A DNA stretch of 14,014 nt from Candidatus Dormiibacter sp. (GTDB lineage Bacteria; Chloroflexota; Dormibacteria; UBA8260): positions 1 through 14,014 of the forward strand of contig JANWHI010000060.1 in assembly GCA_025450495.1 (NCBI GenBank), in the 5' to 3' direction. The first letter of the stretch is position 1; each line of letters starts with the position of its first letter. Shown piece after piece: positions 7,431 to 14,014 of the stretch. The notes under the pieces were generated by a model that made no database searches, was not told the origin of the DNA, and saw only the letters and a program-made list of their open reading frames with translations. Made by a program: the position numbers and the translations under genes.

Positions 7431-9506
7431 GTGGCTGAACCCGACGCCCCCCTCCCCCACGATGGTCCACTCGCTGCGCTGCGCGAGCGGCTGTCCGAGC
7501 TCGACCGCAAGATCGTCGAGCTGATCGCCGAGCGCTTCGCGGTGGTCGGCGAGGTTGGCAGGGACAAAGCGAGCACGGACACCGTGATCCGCGACCCGCA
7601 GCGCGAGCGCCAGGTGCTCGACGCCGTCGAGCAGGTGGCGCGGTCCGCGGGCGCGCCGGTCAACCTGGTGCGCCGTATCTACCGCGAGGTGCTCGGCGAG
7701 TCGGTGAGCCGCCAGGTGTCGAGCCGCGCCGATCCGGCGGAGCGGCAGCGGGTGCGCGTCGCCGTGCAGGGCGCTGAGCACACCTTCAGCTTCCTCGCCG
7801 CGCAGAAGTTCGTCGCCGCCACCGACCGTGAGGCCGACCTGGTCGCGTCCCGCACCCACCAGGCGGCCATCGATGCCCTCAACCAGGGAACCGTCGACCT
7901 GGCGGTCCTGCCCATTGAGAACACCATCGCCGGCAGCATCAACGAGGTCTACGACCTGCTCCGCGAGAACGAGGTGGCGATCGTCGGCGAGGAGACGTGG
8001 AACGTCGACCACTGCCTCGCAGGCGTCGCCGGGGTGCCGCTCGCCGCGGTGCGACGCGTGCTCTCCGACCTCGATGGGCTCGACCAGTGCTCGGCGTTCA
8101 TCCAGGGCCTGTCGCGAGCCACGCCGGTGCTGCACGTCGACGCCGGCGACGCGATGCGGACCGTCGCGCAGGATGGCGATCCGACCCAGGTGGCGGTCGG
8201 CGCGCCCGAAGCGGCCACCGCCCATGGCCTGACCGTGCTGCGCCGCGGCATCGCCAACCACGCCGAGAACTTCACGCGCTTCGTGGTGCTGGCGCGGCAC
8301 CCTGTGGCGGTGGACCTGGCCGCACCGTGCAAGACCAGCCTGGTCTTCGTCACCAGGCACGAGCAGGGCGCGCTGATGCGCTCGCTCGACATCCTCGGCA
8401 GCAGCGGCCACTCGATGACCAAGCTGGAGTCCCGTCCGCGTCCCGGTCGCCCCTGGGAGTACATGTTCTTCCTCGACTTCGAGGGCAACGTCGCCGACCC
8501 GCGCACTGCCAGCGCGCTCGACGACCTGCGCTCGACCTCCCTGCACCTCAAGGTGCTCGGCAGCTACCCGGCGAAGGCGATCCGCACCGAGTTCCAGCCG
8601 GGTGACGCCACCCCGCTGTTGGACGCGCCATCGGGCGTCGACCTGCTCGAGGCGGTGGGGAGGGGAACCACGCCACCGCGTGCGTCGAGCAACTACAAGC
8701 TCGCCGGGCGCGCCGCGCGCACCGAGGACACGCTCGTCCCCGTCGGTGGGCTGCTGGTTGGCGGCGATGGCTTCGTGGTCATGGCGGGACCCTGCTCAGT
8801 CGAGTCCGCCGAGCAGATCACCGCCACCGCACGCGCCGTCAGGGAGGCGGGCGCGCAGATCCTCCGCGGCGGCGTGTTCAAGCCGCGCACCTCGCCGTAC
8901 GCCTTCCAGGGGCTGGGCTGGGAGGGACTCGAGCTGCTCGCCGCTGCGGGCCGTGCGGGCGGCATGCCGATCATCAGTGAGGTGATGGCGGTCGACCAGG
9001 TGCGTCGCATGGCGGAGCTCGTCGACATCCTCCAGGTGGGCACCCGGAACATGCAGAACTTCGACCTGCTGCGCGAGCTCGGCAAGGTGGACCGGCCCAT
9101 CCTGCTCAAGCGAGGCCTGTCGAGCACCATCGAGGAGTGGCTGGGCGCCGCGGAGTACATCCTCTCTGTGGGCAACCAGCAGGTGATGCTGTGCGAGCGC
9201 GGCATCCGTACCTTCGAGACGAGCACGCGCAACACGCTCGACCTTTCGGCGATCCCCGTGCTGCGCGAGCGGACGCACCTACCGGTGATCGTCGACCCCA
9301 GCCACGGCACCGGTCACCGGGCCTACGTGGCGCCGATGGCGCGCGCGGCGCGGGCGGCGGGCGCGCACGGGCTGCTCATCGAGGTCCATCCCGAGCCCGC
9401 CGCAGCCCTCTCGGATGCCGCCCAGAGCATGTCGTTCGCCGAGTTCCACGCGCTGATGCGCAGCCTGGAAGGATTCGCCTCACGGTCCGGGACGCTGCAC
9501 CCATAG
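7431..9506 (+). CDS. pheA: Trifunctional fusion: chorismate mutase - prephenate dehydratase (ACT) - DAHP synthase
   Basis: One 691-residue polypeptide with three enzyme modules. (1) AroQ chorismate mutase, about 14-96: Arg18, Arg35, Lys46, Asp55, Arg58, Ser91 and Gln95 align at a constant offset with the active-site residues of the E. coli P-protein. (2) Prephenate dehydratase, about 107-285, with PIENTIAGS (161-169) and the catalytic NFTRF (Thr282). The usual SHPQALxQC is here SDLDGLDQC (212-220). An ACT domain follows (about 302-385) with GALMRSLD and [13 protein letters not shown], the phenylalanine-binding motifs. (3) Type I-beta DAHP synthase, about 432-686, with AGPCSVES (Cys455), [19 protein letters not shown] (His625), EVHPE (Glu651) and LSD (Asp662), i.e. 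the metal ligands. It would catalyse the first step of the shikimate pathway and the two steps from chorismate to phenylpyruvate, with likely phenylalanine feedback. Its 3' end overlaps the convergent tyrA fusion by 27 bases. Confidence 0.95.
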   Translation: MAEPDAPLPHDGPLAALRERLSELDRKIVELIAERFAVVGEVGRDKASTDTVIRDPQRERQVLDAVEQVARSAGAPVNLVRRIYREVLGESVSRQVSSRADPAERQRVRVAVQGAEHTFSFLAAQKFVAATDREADLVASRTHQAAIDALNQGTVDLAVLPIENTIAGSINEVYDLLRENEVAIVGEETWNVDHCLAGVAGVPLAAVRRVLSDLDGLDQCSAFIQGLSRATPVLHVDAGDAMRTVAQDGDPTQVAVGAPEAATAHGLTVLRRGIANHAENFTRFVVLARHPVAVDLAAPCKTSLVFVTRHEQGALMRSLDILGSSGHSMTKLESRPRPGRPWEYMFFLDFEGNVADPRTASALDDLRSTSLHLKVLGSYPAKAIRTEFQPGDATPLLDAPSGVDLLEAVGRGTTPPRASSNYKLAGRAARTEDTLVPVGGLLVGGDGFVVMAGPCSVESAEQITATARAVREAGAQILRGGVFKPRTSPYAFQGLGWEGLELLAAAGRAGGMPIISEVMAVDQVRRMAELVDILQVGTRNMQNFDLLRELGKVDRPILLKRGLSSTIEEWLGAAEYILSVGNQQVMLCERGIRTFETSTRNTLDLSAIPVLRERTHLPVIVDPSHGTGHRAYVAPMARAARAAGAHGLLIEVHPEPAAALSDAAQSMSFAEFHALMRSLEGFASRSGTLHP

Positions 9507-10841
9507 GAAGCTGGTGAGGTTGTTGTCGAGGTCCTGCAGCTGGTCCTCGATGACCGTCAGCCCATGGATGTCGGCGAGCACCCTGCTGCCCATGGTGGCG
9601 ATGTTGCGCGGCAGCGCACCCTCGCCAAGCAGCTCCGCCACCTTGGCGTGGTCGATGAGATCGCCCTCGCCGCTGGTCTGGCGCAGCGACGGGTAGCGCG
9701 CCCGCAGTGCCTTCTGGCACTGGCCGAGCACCTGCGGGTGGGTCATGACCGTGTCGATGGCGTCGATATCGCCGCCGGCGGCCATCATCAGGCAGTGCGC
9801 GATGGCGATGGCGAACTCCTCCACGATGTCGAAGCGGTACCGAGCCATCGCCGTCACCGACTCGCCGACCATCCCGCCGACGGAGTTGTGGATGGCGAAC
9901 TGGCCTCGGTCGACCGAGCCCTCGTGCAGCGCGCGCAGCACTCCGTCAGTGGTGTGCAGGTAGACCAGCTCGTACCGGACATCCGGAGTGCGGCTCATGT
10001 AGTGCCGCGCCGCCTCCTCGTTGAAGCTGCCCTGTCCTCCCTGGATGCCGACGACGAGGCGATTGGTGACCAGCCGGTTGGGCAGCAGTTGATCGACGAC
10101 GCTGTCCTGCGCCTCCGACAGGCGCAGGCGCATCGCGCCCGTGTACGGGTTGCGCGTCTGCAGGTCGACGAAGAGCTGCTCGGTGTCGTTGGTCACCTGG
10201 GCGGTGATCTCGTGCAGCGTCTTGGTGCCCAGGGTGTCGATCGGTGTGGGCACGAAGCCGAATCGCTGCAGCGTCCGCCCCACGAAGTGAGTGACGCCCT
10301 GGCTGGACGCGGCGAGGCGGTCGTGCTCATCGGCTGCCATGACGACGACCTTCAATCCCTTGCGCGCGAAGTGATCGGCCCAGCCCGCGAAGGCGTCGTC
10401 GGGCATCCGGTAGCTGTCGAGCACGATGGTCTGACCCGCCAGGCCCTCGACGGCCACGCTGTCGGGCCCGAACATGGGGTGGGTGAGCATCGCCGCGTAC
10501 CCCTGCGGCAGGTGCCGGTCGAACACCGTCCGGGGATGCACCTTCACCGAGAGCACGTCGACGAGCGTGCGCGGGCCCGTCATCTCGTCGAAGAGGGGTC
10601 GGTGCGCCTGCAGCGTCGCCTCAAATGCGGAGATGGGCACGCAGTAGAAGACGACGTCGGCCTCCAGCGCGGCGCGCAGCGGCCCCGACGCGAATCCGTC
10701 CGCGGCCGCCTCTTCGGCACGCTGGTCATCCGTGTCGTGGACGCGGACGGTCCAATCCTCGGCGAGCATCGCCGCCCACAGGCGTCCGAATCGGCCATAG
10801 CCGATGACAGCGACGGTCGACGGGGGGAACCCGGCGATCAG
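9480..10841 (-). CDS. tyrA: Fusion of TyrA (prephenate/arogenate dehydrogenase) with a prephenate dehydratase-like domain, probable CTG start
   Basis: 453 residues when read from CTG at 10841. The first ATG (10769) would remove the NAD-binding glycine motif VIGYGRFG (12-19), and no ATG, GTG or TTG lies between it and the in-frame stop upstream. The CTG overlaps the previous stop (CTGA). TyrA part, about 8-250: GxGxxG at 14-19, Asp36 after the second strand, DVLSVK (95-100), HPMFGPDS (121-128) and [17 protein letters not shown] (170-186). The HPMFGP form resembles arogenate-type dehydrogenases, but specificity is not settled. Dehydratase-like part, about 262-450: [14 protein letters not shown] (268-281), HNS where the family has ENS (318-320), THPQVLGQC (367-375) and NLTSF where the family has TRF (Thr443 kept, Arg replaced). 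No ACT and no chorismate mutase domain. Role: the tyrosine branch, plus a second dehydratase activity or a regulatory pseudoenzyme. Confidence 0.9.
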   Translation of the reverse strand: MIAGFPPSTVAVIGYGRFGRLWAAMLAEDWTVRVHDTDDQRAEEAAADGFASGPLRAALEADVVFYCVPISAFEATLQAHRPLFDEMTGPRTLVDVLSVKVHPRTVFDRHLPQGYAAMLTHPMFGPDSVAVEGLAGQTIVLDSYRMPDDAFAGWADHFARKGLKVVVMAADEHDRLAASSQGVTHFVGRTLQRFGFVPTPIDTLGTKTLHEITAQVTNDTEQLFVDLQTRNPYTGAMRLRLSEAQDSVVDQLLPNRLVTNRLVVGIQGGQGSFNEEAARHYMSRTPDVRYELVYLHTTDGVLRALHEGSVDRGQFAIHNSVGGMVGESVTAMARYRFDIVEEFAIAIAHCLMMAAGGDIDAIDTVMTHPQVLGQCQKALRARYPSLRQTSGEGDLIDHAKVAELLGEGALPRNIATMGSRVLADIHGLTVIEDQLQDLDNNLTSFLWVQRPGP

Positions 10842-11479
10842 ACCGCCGCCGCCTCGCGGTCATCGAGGAACGTCCACCAGGCCGTCGCCGCCGTGCGGGT
10901 CGCGTCGACGACTGTCCCCTCGGTTGCCGGTAGGGTCTCGAGAGCGCCGATGGCCCAACTGGCATGGTCCCGGTCCATGGTGGCGTGCACGTCCCAGAAC
11001 TGTGTGGCGCGATCGTCAAGGCCATAGTGATCACGCAACCCCTGCGCCTTCGACGCCGCGATGTCCGGCGCCTGCATCTCATACGCGACGAGCGCGGCGA
11101 GCCCTTCAGCGCCACTGGCTTCGATCAGCCGCCGGTACGTGTCGAGCAGGGCCTGCGTGGCCGCGGTCGGCGCCGCCTCGGATGCAGCCCCGACAGCCTG
11201 CGCAAATCTCTCGAAGAGCGCCACGTGTGGCTCGGGGTTGGACTCCTCGTCGGCGAGGTTGCGGCGTACCAGGTCGGCCGCGGGACCGTCGTCGATCTTC
11301 GTCAGCAGATCACGGAGCGTGGTGGGCAACGAGGCCTCGAAGTGCCTGTACTGGGCCGCGTAGTCGGCGAGCTCGCCGGCCTGCAGCGCTCCGGCCTCCC
11401 AGCGCCGATAGAACGGGTGATCGAGGAGTCGGAGACCAGCGATGGCGTGCGTGAGGTCGGTGGCCAGGTCGTGGGGCAT
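10838..11479 (-). CDS. CADD-like heme-oxygenase-fold metalloprotein, probable self-sacrificing p-aminobenzoate synthase
   Basis: 213 residues from ATG 11479, chosen for the GGAGA ribosome site eight bases upstream; an earlier in-frame start at 11521 lacks this. The whole protein aligns with Chlamydia CADD (TENA/PqqC/heme-oxygenase-like fold): HPFYRRWEAG (21-30), YAAQYRHFEASLP (40-52), DEESNPEPH (77-85), AYEMQAPDIAASKAQGL (132-148) and VHATMDRDHA (164-173). The six dimetal ligands appear as Glu78, His85, Glu134, His165, Asp169 and His172, with the same spacing as in CADD. Tyr24 and Lys144 occupy the positions of CADD Tyr27 and Lys152, the residues reported to supply the ring and the amino group of p-aminobenzoate. 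It would feed folate synthesis without PabABC. Its stop overlaps the CTG start of the tyrA fusion, implying a shared transcript. A different oxidase of the same fold is the main alternative. Confidence 0.85.
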   Translation of the reverse strand: MPHDLATDLTHAIAGLRLLDHPFYRRWEAGALQAGELADYAAQYRHFEASLPTTLRDLLTKIDDGPAADLVRRNLADEESNPEPHVALFERFAQAVGAASEAAPTAATQALLDTYRRLIEASGAEGLAALVAYEMQAPDIAASKAQGLRDHYGLDDRATQFWDVHATMDRDHASWAIGALETLPATEGTVVDATRTAATAWWTFLDDREAAAV

Positions 11480-11487
11480 CACAGCGT

Positions 11488-11492
11488 TCTCC
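11488..11492 (-). promoter_or_regulatory. Ribosome binding site fixing the start of the CADD-like protein
   Basis: GGAGA on the minus strand, eight bases before the ATG at 11479. It is the clearest Shine-Dalgarno in this part of the window and rules in favour of a 213-residue protein over the 227-residue reading from 11521. Confidence 0.6.
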
Positions 11493-11506
11493 AGGCGGCG
11501 GGGCTG

Positions 11507-11521
11507 TTGGCGCAGCGCCAA
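11507..11521. repeat. Perfect inverted repeat TTGGCG-CAG-CGCCAA upstream of the CADD-like gene
   Basis: A six-base stem with a three-base centre lies 28 to 42 bases before the ATG of the CADD-like gene. The inner GGCGCAG (11509-11515) can also pair with CTGCGCC at 11537-11543, so two exclusive structures are possible. No T-run follows on either strand, so it is not a standard terminator; an operator or a 5' leader hairpin fits better. Confidence 0.4.
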
Positions 11522-11542
11522 GCATATCGGGCGACCCTGCGC

Positions 11543-11555
11543 CCAGTCCGACTGG
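11543..11555 (-). terminator. Weak hairpin just after the DHA2 exporter stop
   Basis: CCAGT-CCG-ACTGG forms a five-base stem starting 13 bases past the stop of the minus-strand exporter. No U-tract follows, so it is at best a weak or Rho-assisted 3' end; read-through into the CADD-like gene is possible. Confidence 0.22.
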
Positions 11556-11567
11556 TCCTGACCCGCG

Positions 11568-13106
11568 CTATGTGCGCTCTGCCGCAGCCGTCACCCGGAC
11601 AGGGGTACCTTGGGACTCCGCGGGGCGCATCGCGCACACAGCCGCACCCACCAGCGAGATCGCTGCCAGGATCCAGAGCGCCACGTGCATGTTGCTGATG
11701 AACGGATTCAGCTGCTGGACAGACAATCCGCTGGTGACGCCGGAGAAGATGGCGAAGAGCACCGGCGTGGGCACCGCCGCGGTGATCACCGCCAGGACGA
11801 ACGCGATGGAGATCACCGCGCCGGAGTTGGTGATCAGGGTGCGAGCACCTGCGGCGACGCCACGGCGCTGTGGCGACACCGCACCCATCATTGCCGCGGT
11901 GTTTGGTGAGTTGAACATGCCCGACCCCACCCCCACCGCGAGCAGCCAGAGCGCTGCCTGCCAGTAGGGCGAGGCGACAACCAAGGTGGTCATCAGGCCG
12001 AGCGCTCCTGCGGTGACCAGCATGCCCGCTGTGGCAAGGCCCCGGGAGCCGTGGCGGTCGGCCAGGACACCGGCGATCGGTGACGCGATCAGCATGCCAA
12101 GGGCGAGCGGAATCAGCTTGAGGCCGGCGACGATCGCACTGTCCCCCTGCGGACCCTGGAAGTAGAAGACGAACACGAACATCAGCGCAAAACGCGACAG
12201 GCCATTCAGGAAGGCGGCGCCACACGCCGCCGAGAACAGCCGGCTCGCAAACATGTTGAGGTCGAGCATTGGAGCTCGCTGGTGGGCTTCGATCCAGACA
12301 AACAGCGGCAGCAGCACCGCGCCCGCGGCGAAGCCGGCGATCACCGTGGCGTCGGCCCAGCCCGAGAGCCCGCCGCGCGAGATGGCGAACACGAAACCGG
12401 TGAGGCCAACCAGGAAGGTCACCGAGCCGAGCAGATCGAGCCCGCGTTCGGTGTCCCGGCGTCCCATCTCGTGCAGGACGAGCGCAGCCCACAGAGCGCC
12501 GGCGATGCTGAGCGGTACGTTGAACCAGAAGACCCACTGCCAGGAGATCGCCACCAGGGCCCCACCGAGGACGGGGCCCAGCACCAGCCCCACCGCGGCG
12601 ATCATCGTGTTGCTCCCCATGGCAACGCCAAGCTGACGGCTGGGGAAGGCGTCCGTGACGATCGCCGGCGCGTTGGCAAACAGCAGCGCGCCGCCAACTC
12701 CCTGGACCAGACGCCAGAGGATCAGCTCGGTCGCCGACCCCGCGAAGCCGGCGCCGAGGGACGCGACACCGAAGAGAAGGAAGCCGCCGATGTACGCGCG
12801 CTTGCGGCCGAAGAGATCGGACAACCGCCCCGCGCTGAGCACAAGAACGGTCGACGCGATCATGTACGAGAGGATCACCCATACCAGCTGGAGAAGGGTT
12901 GTGTGGAGGCTGCGCTCAAGCGCCGGGAGGGCAATGATCAGCGTGCCCGAGTTGATGGTGGCGATCAGCATCCCGAGGCTCGTGCAGGAAAGTGCCCACC
13001 ACTTGTAGTTGTCATCATCGGCGTGAACGCCGATGCGCCTGCGTCCGCGTCTGGGCTGACGAGCTTCGTCGCCGGCCTCACGACTGAGCCGAGTGCTGAC
13101 GGTCAC
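11568..13106 (-). CDS. DHA2-family MFS multidrug efflux transporter (14 membrane segments)
   Basis: 512 residues from GTG at 13106, chosen because the next in-frame start falls inside the first membrane helix and the frame upstream runs into the divergent promoter and regulator gene. A basic N-terminus of about 33 residues precedes the first helix (YKWWALSCTSLGMLIATIN, from 34). MFS motif A is GRLSDLFGRKR (93-103), motif B LILWRLVQGVGGA (128-140), and motif C AAVGLVLGPVLGG (170-182), which marks drug/proton antiporters. WQWVFWFNVP (189-198) is typical of 14-helix DHA2 exporters such as EmrB/QacA. It would export hydrophobic drugs or related compounds using the proton gradient. It is divergent from a MarR-type regulator across a 61-base gap with overlapping promoter and operator-like sequence, so it is probably repressed by that protein. 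Confidence 0.92.
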   Translation of the reverse strand: MTVSTRLSREAGDEARQPRRGRRRIGVHADDDNYKWWALSCTSLGMLIATINSGTLIIALPALERSLHTTLLQLVWVILSYMIASTVLVLSAGRLSDLFGRKRAYIGGFLLFGVASLGAGFAGSATELILWRLVQGVGGALLFANAPAIVTDAFPSRQLGVAMGSNTMIAAVGLVLGPVLGGALVAISWQWVFWFNVPLSIAGALWAALVLHEMGRRDTERGLDLLGSVTFLVGLTGFVFAISRGGLSGWADATVIAGFAAGAVLLPLFVWIEAHQRAPMLDLNMFASRLFSAACGAAFLNGLSRFALMFVFVFYFQGPQGDSAIVAGLKLIPLALGMLIASPIAGVLADRHGSRGLATAGMLVTAGALGLMTTLVVASPYWQAALWLLAVGVGSGMFNSPNTAAMMGAVSPQRRGVAAGARTLITNSGAVISIAFVLAVITAAVPTPVLFAIFSGVTSGLSVQQLNPFISNMHVALWILAAISLVGAAVCAMRPAESQGTPVRVTAAAERT

Positions 13107-13151
13107 CTCCGTCCCCGGCCTGCGACGCGCCACGTCAGGTTCACCACGTCC

Positions 13152-13179
13152 AGTATATACTTTCCTTGTGCCAAGTAAA
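13152..13179 (-). promoter_or_regulatory. Promoter of the DHA2 exporter
   Basis: On the minus strand, TTTACT (13179-13174) and TATACT (13157-13152) are separated by 16 bases, giving a good sigma-70-type promoter about 46 bases before the exporter start. The -10 lies in a perfect ten-base palindrome, AGTATATACT (13152-13161), which also presents TATACT (13156-13161) to the plus strand for the regulator gene. Confidence 0.5.
13165..13175. promoter_or_regulatory. Candidate MarR operator CTTG-TGC-CAAG
   Basis: A perfect 4-3-4 inverted repeat lies inside the spacer of the exporter promoter and covers the GTG start of the regulator gene. A repressor bound here would block both directions. This fits the usual autorepression of MarR proteins; the half-sites are short, so it needs an experiment to confirm. 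Confidence 0.4.
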
Positions 13180-13632
13180 CTGGGATCGCGAACCTCCGTG
13201 GACGGCGAGGCCGCGGCTCGCCTGCGCTTGGCGGTGGCGCGCTTGAGCCGCAGGTTGCGACGTCCAGGACTCGGCGAGCTGAGCCAGTCACAACTCTCCG
13301 CGCTCGCCACCGTCGCGCGGTGCATGCCAGTGCGCTTGGGAGACCTCGCCACGCGAGAGGGCGTCTCCGCATCAACCCTGTCGCGCCTGGTCGACAGCCT
13401 GGTGGAGCGCAACATGGTGATCCGCGTGCGCGACGCGGACGACGCGCGCTCATCTCAGGTCTCCGCGACTCCAGACGGGATGGCCTTCCTCGAGGACCTG
13501 CGTCGCAATGGCACCACGCTCATCTATGGCGCGCTCCGGTCGCTCCGGGACACTGACCGAGCGGCGGTGCTGGCAGCGCTACCCGCGCTGGAGAAGCTGG
13601 CCGACCGCGTCGAGGGGACCGGCGCAGCTTAG
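13168..13632 (+). CDS. MarR-family transcriptional regulator
   Basis: 154 residues from GTG at 13168; a second GTG at 13198 would give 144 and is possible. The winged helix-turn-helix occupies about 39-107: SQSQLSALATVA, MPVRLGDLATREGVSASTLS, the recognition helix region TLSRLVDSLVERNMV, and the wing RDADDARSSQVSATPDG. N- and C-terminal helices (13-32 and 106-148) form the dimer interface typical of MarR. It probably represses the divergent DHA2 exporter and itself and is released by a small-molecule ligand, possibly a substrate of the pump. A TATACT box (13156-13161) ends six bases before the GTG at 13168 and there is no Shine-Dalgarno, suggesting a leaderless message. Confidence 0.88.
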   Translation: MPSKLGSRTSVDGEAAARLRLAVARLSRRLRRPGLGELSQSQLSALATVARCMPVRLGDLATREGVSASTLSRLVDSLVERNMVIRVRDADDARSSQVSATPDGMAFLEDLRRNGTTLIYGALRSLRDTDRAAVLAALPALEKLADRVEGTGAA

Positions 13633-13760
13633 CCATGGTTCGAGCTTCCGTCGGCATCGAAGACGTCGTCCTCCACCATTCGCCCGAAGAGCCGCGCCAG
13701 CGCGATGCCAGAGGCAGGCCGGAGGTGTAACGATCTGTCTCGAAGGGCATTGATGATCAC
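13629..13760 (-). CDS. Possible small ORF of 43 residues coupled to the MFS gene
   Basis: A GTG at 13760 overlaps the stop of the preceding minus-strand MFS gene (GTGA), and the frame runs 43 codons to a TAA at 13629. The sequence contains SGIALARLFGRMVEDDVFDAD, cut here as SGIALARLFGRMVEDD (17-32) plus VFDAD (33-37), which looks like a real amphipathic helix with an acidic end. The first dozen codons are unusual for this DNA (CTT, CGA, AGA, TTA), while the later ones are normal, so this may instead be the 3' end of an older, truncated gene. The end overlaps the marR stop. Function unknown. Confidence 0.3.
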   Translation of the reverse strand: MIINALRDRSLHLRPASGIALARLFGRMVEDDVFDADGSSNHG

Positions 13761-14014
13761 CCGCTCGACCCGCGGCCCACGACCGCACCCGCAAAGAGCA
13801 GCGCCACCACCGAGAGCACGGCGAGCAGGATGAACGGCGTCGCGAAGCTGCCGGTGGTGCTGCGCAGCAGGCTCACCGCCAACGGCCCCGCGGCCGCGAG
13901 CAGATATCCGTAGAAGAGCATCGTGGCGGTCAACGAGCGCGCGGCGTCGACGCTCGAGGTCATCGCCAGCGGCACGGTCAGGGTCAGCGGGAAGATGCCA
14001 CCGACCCCGAAGCC
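13757..14014 (-). CDS. MFS transporter, C-terminal part (CynX-like; 5' end outside window)
   Basis: 85 residues are visible; the gene continues past the window edge. Two membrane segments can be seen (about 31-50 and 63-82). The sequence begins GFGVGGIFPLTLTVPLA, continues with LTATMLFYGYLLAAAGPLAV, and ends in a short basic-polar tail. This matches the last helices of MFS proteins related to the cyanate/nitroimidazole transporters CynX and NimT. The substrate cannot be inferred from this fragment. It is transcribed toward marR, with 124 bases between the two stops. Confidence 0.72.
   Translation of the reverse strand, partial: GFGVGGIFPLTLTVPLAMTSSVDAARSLTATMLFYGYLLAAAGPLAVSLLRSTTGSFATPFILLAVLSVVALLFAGAVVGRGSSG

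Noticed and set aside
7065..8546. Long minus-strand frame of 493 codons
   Set aside because: It is the antisense shadow of the aromatic fusion gene, with His/Arg/Asp-rich low-quality sequence and no recognisable domain.
9564..11027. Long plus-strand frame of 487 codons
   Set aside because: Antisense shadow of tyrA and the CADD-like gene; those two show clear family motifs and this one shows none.
11479..12882. Second minus-strand frame of 467 codons within the DHA2 exporter
   Set aside because: No membrane helices and no MFS motifs; the other frame has motifs A, B and C.
1..14014. tRNA, rRNA, CRISPR arrays, insertion sequences, toxin-antitoxin or phage defence genes
   Set aside because: No cloverleaf-like segments, regularly spaced repeats, transposases, terminal repeats or defence-type domains were seen on either strand.

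Overview
The window is high-GC DNA (about two thirds G+C by eye) from a bacterium. GTG starts are frequent, stop/start overlaps (ATGA, GTGA) are common, and intergenic gaps are very short. These traits fit a high-GC soil lineage such as Actinomycetota or Chloroflexota/Dormibacterota, but nothing here fixes the phylum. There is no rRNA, tRNA, CRISPR array, insertion sequence or phage gene. The content looks like chromosomal housekeeping and accessory genes.

Layout. (1) 1-3765, plus strand: a potassium cluster. It holds the C-terminal part of a KdpD-like sensor kinase, a KdpE-like response regulator, a small PRC-barrel-like protein and a KimA/YdaO-type potassium transporter with an extra N-terminal domain. 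The kinase/regulator and PRC/kimA junctions are 4-base overlaps, so this reads as one operon. (2) 3767-6425: two divergently transcribed secreted proteins. One is a cysteine-rich Asp-box (BNR) beta-propeller and the other a two-domain Big-1 (invasin-type Ig) protein. (3) 6422-7060, minus: a LysE/RhtB-type exporter. It is followed by a 370-base stretch holding what looks like a frameshifted gene remnant. (4) 7431-11479: an aromatic metabolism locus. A single plus-strand polypeptide joins chorismate mutase, prephenate dehydratase, an ACT domain and a type I-beta DAHP synthase. Converging on it, with overlapping 3' ends, is a minus-strand pair: a CADD-like diiron/dimanganese protein (self-sacrificing p-aminobenzoate synthase family) and a TyrA dehydrogenase fused to a second prephenate dehydratase-like domain. 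(5) 11568-14014: a DHA2-type drug exporter divergent from its likely MarR repressor, a possible 43-residue ORF, and the C-terminus of a second MFS transporter.

The main point of interest is region 4. The committing enzyme of the shikimate pathway and both terminal branch enzymes are packed into two fusion proteins. Each fusion carries a prephenate dehydratase domain that departs from the family consensus in a different place. Next to them sits a protein family known to make p-aminobenzoate without chorismate. The dehydrogenase gene has no ATG/GTG/TTG that would include its NAD-binding motif and appears to start at a CTG overlapping the upstream stop codon.
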